A stretch of DNA of 64,000 bases from NCBI RefSeq assembly GCF_003268005.1, contig NZ_CP014213.1, positions 496,001-560,000 of the forward strand, written 5' to 3'. The notes below the pieces were generated by a model that saw only the letters and a program-made list of their open reading frames with translations, had not been told where the DNA came from and made no database searches. A program made the translations under genes and the position numbers. Origin of the DNA: Methanosphaera sp. BMS. Lineage in GTDB: Archaea > Methanobacteriota > Methanobacteria > Methanobacteriales > Methanobacteriaceae. This document shows positions 27,256-37,393 of the stretch, piece after piece (position 1 is the first letter of the stretch; the number at the start of each line of letters is the position of its first letter).

Positions 27256-29256
27256 TTATTCTTTCGCAACGGCTAATGTTGCCTCAGCGGTTAATTTTTC
27301 ACCACTAGTAGGCATGTAAGTAGCTGTAATATTGTAGTTTCCTATTTTCATAGTAGTTGGTATGATGTAATTAACATTTACCTCTCCGTTTACTACTTTA
27401 CCATAGATTACTTTGCAGTTTGAGTCTTTTACCGTTTTACCATTGATTTTAAATATTACTTTTCCATTATTGATTGTGTTATCGTTTAGTGTTGCTGTTA
27501 ATGTGATTTCTTCACCAGTGGTTGCTGTAATGTCACTTGTCGTTAATGTTAGCTCTGCAGGTGTTACTTTTATTTCTGTTTTTTCACTGTTTAAGCTTTC
27601 AAGTTGGGTTGATCCTGTGTATACTGCCTGTATAGGTGTATTGTTTTTAGTCCAGTCATCTGGTATGGTGTAGTTTTCTATAGTTGCAACTCCGTTAATT
27701 ACTTTAGCATAGATTACTTTGCCGTTAGAGTTTTTTAGTGTTTTACCGTTTACCTTGAATGTTATTTTTCCTTTGGTGATGTTGGTTGCTAATTCTTCTT
27801 CATATTCATTTCCATAGTATATGCTTGCTGTTATTGTGGCAGATTGTCCTAATGTGAATTCGGTTGTATCTACTTTTATAGTGTATTCTTTTGGTGGCAT
27901 CTGATCTACTTTCAATGCGGTTGTCGTGGTACTGTTAATGTAATTGTCTGTTTTTGTAAATGATGCGGTTATTGTGGTTTCCATTTCATCTGTGAATGTG
28001 TATGTGGTTGTTGCCTGTGAATTTTCAACGTTTACTGTATCAATTACTGTTCCATCAGCGAGTGTGAATGTTACTTGTCCTTCATTTATGATACTGTTGT
28101 CTTCACTGGTTAAAGTAGCTGTAATAGTTGTAGGTATTGTTACTACTGTATTTATTTCATCCATTGCTATTGTTGTTTTATTCCTGTTTTTAACTAGAGC
28201 TTCTGCAGAAGATGATGCGTATGTGTCATCTCCATTATAGGCTGCTATTACATTTATTGGATCTTCTGATTGAATGGCAGTAGGCATAGTCAATGTACCA
28301 TTTTCATTAGAAATCATAGCAGGATACTGTATTTGGCCTATAGTAAGTGCTATTGGTGCACCAGATACACTGTTTCCATCTTCATCTTTTACCTGTGCTG
28401 TAACATTGATTACAGTTCCGCTTGTAATGGAATCCGGTACTGTTATGATTACTTCAGTATTGATTTTTCTAATCTGAGCAGTGTTTTCAGTAGTACTTGA
28501 CTGGTAGTAATCAGAGGTTAATGTTGCAATAATATTTCCACTGTATTCTGATGTGAATATGTACTGTGTGGTTGCTGTTCCGTCAACGATATCTGCTGTG
28601 GCTAATGTATCACCTTGTTCGTTAGTGAATGTGATTAATCCACCATCAATGTTTTCATCATTAATATCTTTAACATGAGCAGTTAATTGTACTTCATCAC
28701 CTATTCTAGCATTCACTTCATCTACTGCAATATTTGCAACACCAGTCTCAATTGTTAGTGTTGTTATATTACTTTTAATATTATACATCACTTTTCCTTC
28801 ATACAATACACGTAATGTTGGATTATCCAGCATAGCAGCTGTAATAATAGTTGTTACATTTGCAGTATTATCTGTTACTGGAACTGAAATGTTTTTATCA
28901 GCAAATTGGAATGAAATGTTACCTTCATCAACTACATCAGTACTGTTGATTCTGGCGTTTATGGTTATTTGCTCTCCTACTTTGCTGCCACTTATATCAC
29001 CCAATACAATCCTACCTGTTGATTCAATGGTATTGAAATCTTTAGTATTCTTTTTAGTTTGATATTTTTCTGTTGGATAATACCATACTTTAAGAGTCTT
29101 AGCATAAGCATATCCTGTACCTGTAGCCGTATTATATGTGAAATATGTGCTTGCTTGTCCATTATTTAAGGTTAATGTCTCATATGGTAAGTCATCAACC
29201 CATATTTCAACATAACCTAAAATAAGCTTTAAATTAAAATTAAACCAACCTGAAAT
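27256..29256 (-). pseudogene. Adhesin-like protein with bacterial-Ig-like repeats, 5' end missing
   Basis: The frame runs from an in-frame stop at 29257 to the TAA at 27256, about 666 codons. It holds about six Ig-like (Big_3-type) repeats, each with a strand pattern like NGKVIFKINGKTVKDSN and a GEEITLTATL opening. The last two repeats closely resemble those ending the protein at 38851. No signal peptide is present, and no ATG starts the frame; the first possible start is a TTG at 29004 inside a repeat region. I infer a surface protein that lost its 5' part, or a silent donor cassette for variation. The C-terminus lacks a membrane anchor. Confidence 0.7.
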
Positions 29257-29763
29257 TCAACAGCAACAATATAATTTTACATAATAGTGATACATACTTC
29301 TTTTTATTCTTTTATTCATTTTATGATTATATAATCTTGTTTTTTCTATTTTAAACTTTCACTTCTTTCATTTTTATATTTGAATAAATAATTTTTTATA
29401 AAGATCTTCTGTCAGTTAATGTGTTTACATTTATTTGTGGGAACAATTTAGAATTGTGTACTCTATCATTAAAAACTTTTTAAATTAGAAGACTATATCA
29501 AAAGCAAGAATACACAAACTCGGCAACGAAAAAAAAAACATAGCAATGAATTAAACAACTCCAAAAAAGTAAACAAAAATGAAGATAAAGGAAAACAACT
29601 ACAAAAACATGCTAAAGAGATTTACAATTTGAGCTTTATGGATAGAATACTTGGAAGATACACTTGAGGATATAAAAAAAATTGAAGATTAATTTTACAA
29701 TAGGGAAAATTTTTTATCATATTATTGAAATAAAATATTATAAGAATAATATGGTGATTGTTT
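29257..29763. other. Intergenic region with one GTGGGAACA unit and a coding remnant
   Basis: GTGGGAACA at 29437-29445 lies in a stretch of about 40 bases that recurs identically at 30768-30810. At 29590-29690 the frame KEIYNLSFMDRILGRY looks like a gene remnant of unknown type. Confidence 0.4.
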
Positions 29764-30069
29764 ATGAATAATAGATTAGAAATTGCTTATGAGTTTGCAG
29801 AAGCAATCAATTCAGATAAAATCTTAAAAATTATATTATTTGGTTCTGTTGCTCGTGGTGATGATACGGATGATTCTGATATAGATATTTTAATAATATC
29901 TGACTATATGAATGAAATCTGGGATGATATTGCCGATTTAATTGGTGAATTTGTTCTTGAAAAACAAGAATTGATTTCTGCTCATATAATGACTACTGAC
30001 CGATTTAATACAACACAAAATTATTCCTTTTTGTCAAATGTATTGGAGGAGGGAGAAATACTTGTCTGA
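29764..30069 (+). CDS. Minimal nucleotidyltransferase (MNT) antitoxin
   Basis: A 101-residue MNT-type protein. IILFGSVARGDDTDDSDIDILI carries the GSxxRG and DSDxD motifs for nucleotide and metal binding (shown here in parts: GSVARG and DSDIDI). In HEPN/MNT modules this partner adds AMP to or otherwise neutralises the HEPN toxin. I chose ATG 29764, five bases after GGTGAT, over TTG 29758. The stop overlaps the start of the HEPN gene. Confidence 0.88.
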   Translation: MNNRLEIAYEFAEAINSDKILKIILFGSVARGDDTDDSDIDILIISDYMNEIWDDIADLIGEFVLEKQELISAHIMTTDRFNTTQNYSFLSNVLEEGEILV

Positions 30070-30430
30070 AATTGATGAATATATGGATAAAGCAAATGAT
30101 AAATTGATTTCAGCTAAGGCATTGTATGACATTGGACAATTTGCTACTAGTGTCAGTGCATGTTACTATTGTATGTTTAATACCGCTAAAGCATTACTTA
30201 TTATAAAAGGATTTAAACCTAAAACTCATAAGGGCGTAATTTCATTATTTGGTCAAGAATATGTTTTAAATGACTCTTTTGATAGAAGAATTTCAAAATA
30301 TTTATCAAGTACACAATCTTTAAGGGAATCTGCTGATTATGAGGCTGTAGATAATATTAATGAAAATATAGCATATGATTCTATTGTTAATGCCGAATTA
30401 TTTATGAAAGAAGCTAAAAAGTTTTTATAA
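30062..30430 (+). CDS. HEPN-domain protein, probable toxin partner of MNT
   Basis: A 122-residue all-helical HEPN-domain protein (PF05168 type). SACYYCMFNTAKALLIIKG and KTHKGVISLFGQ are the conserved central and post-central helices. HEPN proteins are often RNases or RNase-derived. GGAGGAGGG at 30044-30053 points to the TTG at 30062 as the start, overlapping the MNT stop (TTGTCTGA), so the two are translationally coupled. The typical Rx4-6H catalytic motif is not clear, so activity is uncertain. Confidence 0.82.
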   Translation: MSEIDEYMDKANDKLISAKALYDIGQFATSVSACYYCMFNTAKALLIIKGFKPKTHKGVISLFGQEYVLNDSFDRRISKYLSSTQSLRESADYEAVDNINENIAYDSIVNAELFMKEAKKFL

Positions 30431-31494
30431 TTACTTTTTAGCAAATTTAATATATTACTCTTTTTGTTTATTTCTCATTTAAGCTTTACAATAATCCCCA
30501 CTACACATACAATAACAAAGCACTACATAGATGAGAACAGAAAACTCTGGAAATATTTGTACAATAGTTACTGTATATATCATATATTTCTTCTGAAACA
30601 ATGAGCAACAAAACATAACTCCGAGTTAACAATATCTTTAAAAAACAATCAATAATTAACAGTATTTAAATAAAGCATCAAAATATAATAGTAACAGATA
30701 ATTAAATTAAATGATAATCTCTAATTAAATATTTTTAAAGAGATACTCATGTCTATTTTCTATCAATTTATGTGTTTACATTTATTTGTGGGAACAATTT
30801 AGAATTGTGTGCCCATATACATTTATGATAACCAGACAAATAAGTAACTTAAATAGTCATTTAAGTATAAATAATCGGATTAGATAATTATGATAACTAT
30901 TTGGATGTTAAATGTGGGTACGATAATGATTTGTGGGAACATTATTTAATTTATTGATACAATTGTAGGAACATTATTAAATCTATCGTTAGGTTCAATG
31001 GCAGGATGTATTCCAAATTTTTGTAAAATAGAATACAATAAACTGTGTGAACAAACTGATTTGTGTGTACATATTTTATTCTTTTATGCTGTGGGAACAA
31101 TGTGGTTTTGTAGGTACATTGCCTTTTGTATGCACATAATAATAAAATGTGTCTCGGTACCATTAACTACTAGTATATGTGTCAAAGATTCATTTAAGAG
31201 ACTTTGATGATATGATAGTTACAATATAAACTCAAAAATTAATGCACTACTTCAAAACACTGCAATACATGGTAAAATAAATTACCCTGACTATAAAACA
31301 AACAGATAATTGAATATTAATTATTTTAACGTAAAAATAGATTACATTAATGCGTGGAATACGTGTTGAAGAAGATTATTATATCCTCAATTGTTCTGCA
31401 CTCCCAGAATATTCATAAAAAAAGGTGGTTATTTAATTCACTCTCGTGAATCAAATTTTAATTTATTGGATTTTTTCATATTGTTTGCAAGGAT
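30431..31494. repeat. Intergenic region with GTGGGAACA repeats
   Basis: Exact GTGGGAACA at 30788, 30933 and 31091, with variants GTAGGAACA (about 30965) and GTGGGTACG (about 30914). Together with 29437 this is the reverse-complement counterpart of the cluster at 20642-21160. Short frames on both strands between 30951 and 31207 carry no family signal and overlap the repeats, so I do not call them. Confidence 0.6.
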
Positions 31495-32313
31495 TTAGCC
31501 TTCATTATATATTAATCCTATGGCCCTGGCCATGAATGTAAGTAGATATGCATCAACTATAAATGATGCAATGATTCTACCTATATATGGAATAAGCGTT
31601 ATAACACTTGATATAATTCCAATGACTATCACTGTCAGCAATGCGAGTATAATAAATACGATGTAGTTGCTCCAGCCGATACTGTTTATTTTTGATATCA
31701 CTGCCGGTATATTCAATGCAGCAAGTATATCCTCTGTTTCTGCAAGTATGCCTAGTGATATGTTTGATAACAATGAGAATATCACGTATAGTATGAAACA
31801 GAATATTGCCAGTATTCCTATACTGATTACAAAGTCATGTATTAGGTTTTGTGGAATACTTTGAATAACAACTGAATTTGTTGCATTTACTGTAGTGTTG
31901 ATTGTTGAGTTTGCATTCATTGTGCTGATTGCATTTATGATTTTTCCAAACTTATCAAATACGCCCAATGGGATGGATAGTATCAGTGTTATTAATGCAG
32001 GTATAATCAGATATATAAACTGTACTATAATGCTTTTTATACCTAATATCAGGTTTTCAACCGGATCAAGCATTGGTATTTCGGATGAGCCTGAAATGCT
32101 TTCTTTTACAATGCTTATGAATATGCCGCCGATAATGATGATTATCAGGATATTGATTAGGTGCATTAATAGATTTACATATGTATTATTGCTGTTTAAG
32201 GCAATTTGTTGAACTACACCAGTTAATAGAAATACTATGCATATTATCAGCCAATTTTTCATGTTATCGATAGGATAATGAAGGGCTTCCTTTATTATTT
32301 CAATAGCATCCAT
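31495..32313 (-). CDS. DUF4013 multi-pass membrane protein
   Basis: A 272-residue membrane protein with about six hydrophobic helices. The opening MDAIEIIKEALHYPIDN and the late YIVFIILALLTVIVIGII are the pattern of DUF4013 proteins, which are frequent in methanogens and of unknown function. A loop near residues 140-165 is rich in Asn and Thr and probably extracellular. Start: ATG with GGGAGGTAAAAG upstream. It is transcribed away from the next operon. Confidence 0.85.
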   Translation of the reverse strand: MDAIEIIKEALHYPIDNMKNWLIICIVFLLTGVVQQIALNSNNTYVNLLMHLINILIIIIIGGIFISIVKESISGSSEIPMLDPVENLILGIKSIIVQFIYLIIPALITLILSIPLGVFDKFGKIINAISTMNANSTINTTVNATNSVVIQSIPQNLIHDFVISIGILAIFCFILYVIFSLLSNISLGILAETEDILAALNIPAVISKINSIGWSNYIVFIILALLTVIVIGIISSVITLIPYIGRIIASFIVDAYLLTFMARAIGLIYNEG

Positions 32314-32463
32314 AGCTTTTACCTCCCTTTAAATGAATTTCTTTACATTTATTATTATGATGTTCATCAATAAAATTATTTTTATAGTTTCTTGCTCAGT
32401 CATTAAATAATATATTTCATTTAAAAGATTTGAAATGAAATGCATTTATCAAAATTTTGATTA

Positions 32464-34218
32464 ATGAATAAATATATAAGTATAAGCATGAATCTTAATG
32501 AACTGACATATAACACATTTTCAATTGATGACTATGAACGTTTCTTATTGGAAGTATTCAACGTTAACCTGGCCAGTAGGGAGGATGTTTTATATCTGAT
32601 TGATGATAGTTATCAGTCAAAGATAAATAGCCTCTATTACTATGGCAGCTACATGGATGATGAGTTTAATGATATTGAATTATATGTCATCAGATTAAGA
32701 AATATTGATGATTACAGACTACTGGAGGATGTCATATACAATTTATTGTCACTCAATCAGACAAATCATGCATATATAACCGTCTATGCTGATGGCAGTG
32801 ACAGATGGTTTTATTCATATCTGTATCTGGAGTATGTTGTTGAGGATAACAAGCTTGTTAACCGTAAGTCTAGGATTGACGACTTTATTCATTGGTGCGG
32901 ATTTATATCCAGTGAAAATCTACTATCTGATTTCTTGTCTATTAAAATATCGGATGATAAGTTAAGGGGACTGCTGAAAAATAAGCATGAATCCCAATTG
33001 ATACTGTCATTAAATGATATTATAGAAAAACTCGACGCTTATCAGGAAAATACTACGGGTGAGTTTGACTCATACCAGTTGGTTATAAGACTCTTACTTG
33101 GCATAATCAACAAATCCCCTCCCAGGGGTGCATTGGCAAGAAAGGTCTATGACAGGATAGTGGATGTTCAAAAGTCAACCGATGAGACAATCGACGTCAA
33201 CACCATATATGAATTTTACAACTATCTGAACAGTCAGGAATCTATTTCAAAAAGCCATGTAAAATCTGTCTGTGAGGATACATTAATCGAGTACTTGACA
33301 AGAAACACCCTCATTTCCAGGGAGGATATTATTGCTTATGTCAAGTATGCCTACGACAATAGAAAATTGATACACAAACATATAGGTGAGGCCATCCGTA
33401 ATGGGGGAAGAGCATATACTAACATGAAAGTGCCGTTATCGGTAATCTATAATATAGATTCGATAAGCACTTTACTTGATGAAATACAGATACTTGATTT
33501 TTCAATCAATTCATCAATCACCATAAACACGTTAATCTACATATTAACCAAGCTCAAATACGTAAACCGGGTAATGCAGGGATATTTCAATCCAAGTATG
33601 GATGAATTATTCAACCGCACCATAAAGGACAATGTTCACATGATTACACTCAACAAGCAGTCAATCACAACTGCAAAGACATTGCTAAATGATGACATAA
33701 ACATCCATTATACCGATGCGTTGAATCTATATCCGGAATACCCCTACATTATAAGTCAGCTGGATAATGTGAATCCTGGCATGACAAAATCCGAGTCAAT
33801 AAACGAAATAGTCACAAAGTATAATAAAACACACATGCACAGCAAGATGAACATGTACTTTGAAGATAACTTCAAACAAAAACACGGATATAAACCATTG
33901 ATATACCAACTTGACTTTAAGCAGGTATTTGCAGACAATCATAAATTCGACATAATCATATCAAACATAGAACATGTAACTCTAACCGGTAAAAAGGATA
34001 TGAAAAAACAACTCAACAGATACTCACTATATGACAACAATCAAAGATATGAATACTACTATATAGAAAAGGCATTGGATATAATAGACGATAATGGAGT
34101 AATATCCCTAATAATATCCGATGACTATAAAAGCGATGATGATAAAAGGGTATGCAAGCTATTAAGAAAGCATACCATACTGCAAACGGACAATCAAAAA
34201 TTAATATATGCCAAATGA
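32464..34218 (+). CDS. Methyltransferase-like protein with degenerate catalytic motif
   Basis: A 584-residue soluble protein. The C-terminal part resembles Eco57I/type IIG adenine methyltransferases: KQVFADNHKFDIIISN, a loop, then YYYIEKALDIIDDNGVISLIISDDY (in parts) follow the strand order around motif IV, but the catalytic NPPY is replaced by SNIE, and no clear AdoMet motif I is visible. The N-terminal 150 residues (HAYITVYADGSDRWFYSYL) recall the N-terminal region of the same families. I infer a non-catalytic DNA- or protein-binding relative. It is 74 bases upstream of a PLD/SNF2 helicase gene and probably in its operon. No ribosome site is visible at the start. Confidence 0.6.
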   Translation: MNKYISISMNLNELTYNTFSIDDYERFLLEVFNVNLASREDVLYLIDDSYQSKINSLYYYGSYMDDEFNDIELYVIRLRNIDDYRLLEDVIYNLLSLNQTNHAYITVYADGSDRWFYSYLYLEYVVEDNKLVNRKSRIDDFIHWCGFISSENLLSDFLSIKISDDKLRGLLKNKHESQLILSLNDIIEKLDAYQENTTGEFDSYQLVIRLLLGIINKSPPRGALARKVYDRIVDVQKSTDETIDVNTIYEFYNYLNSQESISKSHVKSVCEDTLIEYLTRNTLISREDIIAYVKYAYDNRKLIHKHIGEAIRNGGRAYTNMKVPLSVIYNIDSISTLLDEIQILDFSINSSITINTLIYILTKLKYVNRVMQGYFNPSMDELFNRTIKDNVHMITLNKQSITTAKTLLNDDINIHYTDALNLYPEYPYIISQLDNVNPGMTKSESINEIVTKYNKTHMHSKMNMYFEDNFKQKHGYKPLIYQLDFKQVFADNHKFDIIISNIEHVTLTGKKDMKKQLNRYSLYDNNQRYEYYYIEKALDIIDDNGVISLIISDDYKSDDDKRVCKLLRKHTILQTDNQKLIYAK

Positions 34219-34292
34219 TAATCAAAAAATAAGGATGACCGTGAAAAAAAAAACACTAACATGAACAAAAAAAAATATGGGAGAAAACAGAC

Positions 34293-37200
34293 ATGTCAAA
34301 CTCAAAACTTGTAATAGATGAATATTCAAGCAACCTAAAGGAAAAAATCAATGGACTTTTAAGCTATACAGACCTGTTTGATTGTATGATTGGATACTTC
34401 TATGTGACAGGTTTTTCAAAATACGTCTATAACCTCAATGCTACAGACAAAATAAGAATACTCATAGGAACAGGACTCAAGGATGAATACAGGATACTAA
34501 ACAACAACGGATTCAAACAGCTCTCATCCAAACAGATCAAACATAACCTAAGGGAAAATATAAAAAAGGAATTTGAAAACTCCGACAACACCTATGAAAT
34601 AGAAACGGCGGTAAAGGAATTTCTTACATGGCTTGATGAGGATAAAATCGAAATAAGAGTATACAACAAGAGAATACTATCGCCAAAGATGTACATCCTA
34701 AGCCTTGATAATGGACAGGGCCGTGTAATAACAGGCTCCACCAACATAACAAACACAAAAGAGGAAGACTTCGAGGTGAATGTTGAACTGACCAGCCATG
34801 AAGACTATACCCGCAGCCTCGAGAAATTCAACCATTTATGGGATAACGCAATCGACGTCAAGGACGAATACACAGATACCATAAACAACCACACATGGAT
34901 AAACGATGACATAACACCATATGAGCTATACCTGAAATTTCTCTACGAATACTTCTATGAACAAATCGATACCGACCAGATAGACTTCGATGAAAGTGCA
35001 CATCCAGCCAACTTCAAGATGCTTGAATACCAAAAGCACGCCGTAATCCAGGCAAAGGATATCATCAACCAGCACGGCGGCGTATTTTTATCAGACGTGG
35101 TGGGACTGGGAAAAACATATATGGGAGCACTATTATTAAAGCAGCTAAGGGGAAAAAGCATAATCATAGCACCACCCACACTGGTAGACAAGTCAAACCC
35201 CGGAGGATGGGAACAGGTACTCAAGGACTTTGACGTCAACTATTACTGCCAGTCACGTGGAAAACTCGAGGATATACTTGATAACTTCGATAAAAGCGAG
35301 TATAATAATGTATTGATAGACGAGTCACACTACTTCAGAAACGAAAACACACAAAGATATGAACTGTTGCATAAAATCTGTGAAAACAAGAACGTAATAC
35401 TGATATCCGCAACACCATACAATAACTCACCGAGTGACATCCTGGCACAGATAAAGCTATTTCAAAACTCACATGACTCAACCATACCCAATGTAAGAGA
35501 TATAGAGCATTACTTCAGCCTAATCAGAAGAAGACTGGATAAGTATGACATGCAGACAGACAGGGAGGAATATGAAGCCGAAAACAAGAGGGTAACCAAG
35601 CAAATCAGGGAAGACATACTCAAGTACCTGATGGTCAGAAGAACAAGACATGACATTGACAAGTACTACAAGAAAGACCTTAAGAAGCATAGCCTGGAGT
35701 TTCCAGTTGTAAACGAGCCAATACTCAAATATTATTCATTCGATAAAAACCTGAGCAAAAAGTATGACAATACTCTAAAAATCATAACCGAAGAGCTAAC
35801 CTACGCCAAGTACACTCCATTGTCCACAAAGTATCTCATCCACCCAGAAGACACACATGATGACGTGTCAATGGGCGGATTTATCAAGGCATTACTGTTT
35901 AAAAGGCTTGAAAGCAGTCTTTATGCATTCAACAAGTCCATAGATAACTGTATAAGAACACATAAACAGACAATCGACACCCTGAAGGATATGAATGTAT
36001 ATTACATATCAAATAATTACAACAAGAACATCTATCAGATGATAGAAAATGAGGATCTAGACCAGATAGAGGATAACATAAACAAGGGAAATATCAGACA
36101 GATACACATCGAGGAGTTTTCAAACCAATTTTTAAGAGATCTTCAATCAGACTATGAATCATTCAAAAAAATCAGGAATATATGGAGGGACGTTGATGAC
36201 TATCCGAAAGAACAGCTTTTGATAAATCTCTTAAACAAGCAATTGAAAAACAGGAAGATAATAATATTCACCGAGTTTGTAGATACCGCAAACTATCTGT
36301 ATAATACAATCAAAGACAAGTGTACCGAGAAGGTACTGATGTTTACTGGTAAATCATCAAGACGTCACCAGCAAAAGGTAATCGATAACTTTGACGCCAA
36401 CAAGTCAAAGAATAAACAGCATAACGACTATAACATACTCATATCAACAGATGTGCTTAGCCATGGAGTAAACCTGCACAGATCAAACATCATCATAAAC
36501 TATGACATACCATGGAATCCTACAAGAATCATGCAGAGAATAGGAAGGGTTCAGAGGCTTGGAACAGAATTCGATGACATAAACATATACAATTTCTTCC
36601 CCGTAGATGAGATTGAAAACACCATAAACCTGAAGCAAACCGCCCAGAACAAGATAAACGCCTTCATACAGCTGTTAGGTACCGATGCAAAGTATCTGAC
36701 CAATGAACAGATAAAGACACATGATCTGTTCAAGAAAATCAACGAGGACATGTATGATGATGAGGGGGATAATCAACTGCAGTATCTCATGCAAATACGT
36801 CAGATAAGGGATGAGGAACCTGAACTGTATGAACGGATAAAAAAGATTGCACCGAAGACCAAGATATCAAGAAAATCTGATAGGTATGAACTGATAACAC
36901 TCATGAAATCCGACAACCTGAAAAGCATCATACGATCAACCAAGACTAGTGTTGATGAAATAGACTTCTTTGAGGCGATAAGTTATCTGAAGGCCCAGCC
37001 AAGTGAAGTGGGGATGAGTACTAACATAGACTACTATGAACTTTTGGATAAGGCATATGATGAGTTTACAAAACAAATACATAAAAAGACCATAGTACGA
37101 CCTACAAGAAATGAACTTAAACTACAGGAATACATTAAATTTGCACTTCAGGACAAATCACTCACGACAAACAAGCAAATAGACCTGCTTGACGTGTTGA

Positions 37201-37391
37201 ATGTGATAAAGCAGGGAAAACTCACAAAAAAAGAGGTCAGCACAATAAAAAACAATATTGAAAACAACAATATCACCACCGAGAACATCATAAGGGAAGT
37301 TGAAAAAATAGATACCACAAAAAGTAATGAAAATAAGTACACCTACACAGACAAGCAGATAGTATTATCCGAGTACTTCAGGGATGATTAG
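34293..37391 (+). CDS. PLD-like/SNF2 helicase fusion protein
   Basis: A 1032-residue protein. Residues 1-190 are a phospholipase-D-like nuclease module whose motif reads SPKMYIL...GSTNIT: the Lys and GSxN remain but the catalytic His is Pro, so it is probably inactive. The SF2 motor shows Walker A VVGLGKT near residue 270, the DESH box near 343, ISATPYNN (motif III), and RIMQRIGRVQRLG (motif VI) near 745-757, all of SNF2/RapA type. The last 250 residues are helical and charged. Such helicases appear in restriction-like and DISARM/BREX-type defence loci. It is separated by 2 bases from the zinc-ribbon gene that follows. Confidence 0.88.
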   Translation: MSNSKLVIDEYSSNLKEKINGLLSYTDLFDCMIGYFYVTGFSKYVYNLNATDKIRILIGTGLKDEYRILNNNGFKQLSSKQIKHNLRENIKKEFENSDNTYEIETAVKEFLTWLDEDKIEIRVYNKRILSPKMYILSLDNGQGRVITGSTNITNTKEEDFEVNVELTSHEDYTRSLEKFNHLWDNAIDVKDEYTDTINNHTWINDDITPYELYLKFLYEYFYEQIDTDQIDFDESAHPANFKMLEYQKHAVIQAKDIINQHGGVFLSDVVGLGKTYMGALLLKQLRGKSIIIAPPTLVDKSNPGGWEQVLKDFDVNYYCQSRGKLEDILDNFDKSEYNNVLIDESHYFRNENTQRYELLHKICENKNVILISATPYNNSPSDILAQIKLFQNSHDSTIPNVRDIEHYFSLIRRRLDKYDMQTDREEYEAENKRVTKQIREDILKYLMVRRTRHDIDKYYKKDLKKHSLEFPVVNEPILKYYSFDKNLSKKYDNTLKIITEELTYAKYTPLSTKYLIHPEDTHDDVSMGGFIKALLFKRLESSLYAFNKSIDNCIRTHKQTIDTLKDMNVYYISNNYNKNIYQMIENEDLDQIEDNINKGNIRQIHIEEFSNQFLRDLQSDYESFKKIRNIWRDVDDYPKEQLLINLLNKQLKNRKIIIFTEFVDTANYLYNTIKDKCTEKVLMFTGKSSRRHQQKVIDNFDANKSKNKQHNDYNILISTDVLSHGVNLHRSNIIINYDIPWNPTRIMQRIGRVQRLGTEFDDINIYNFFPVDEIENTINLKQTAQNKINAFIQLLGTDAKYLTNEQIKTHDLFKKINEDMYDDEGDNQLQYLMQIRQIRDEEPELYERIKKIAPKTKISRKSDRYELITLMKSDNLKSIIRSTKTSVDEIDFFEAISYLKAQPSEVGMSTNIDYYELLDKAYDEFTKQIHKKTIVRPTRNELKLQEYIKFALQDKSLTTNKQIDLLDVLNVIKQGKLTKKEVSTIKNNIENNNITTENIIREVEKIDTTKSNENKYTYTDKQIVLSEYFRDD

Positions 37392-37393
37392 AT

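Noticed and set aside
30951..31207. Overlapping short frames on both strands
   Set aside because: They lie inside the GTGGGAACA repeat cluster, overlap each other and have no family signal or ribosome site.
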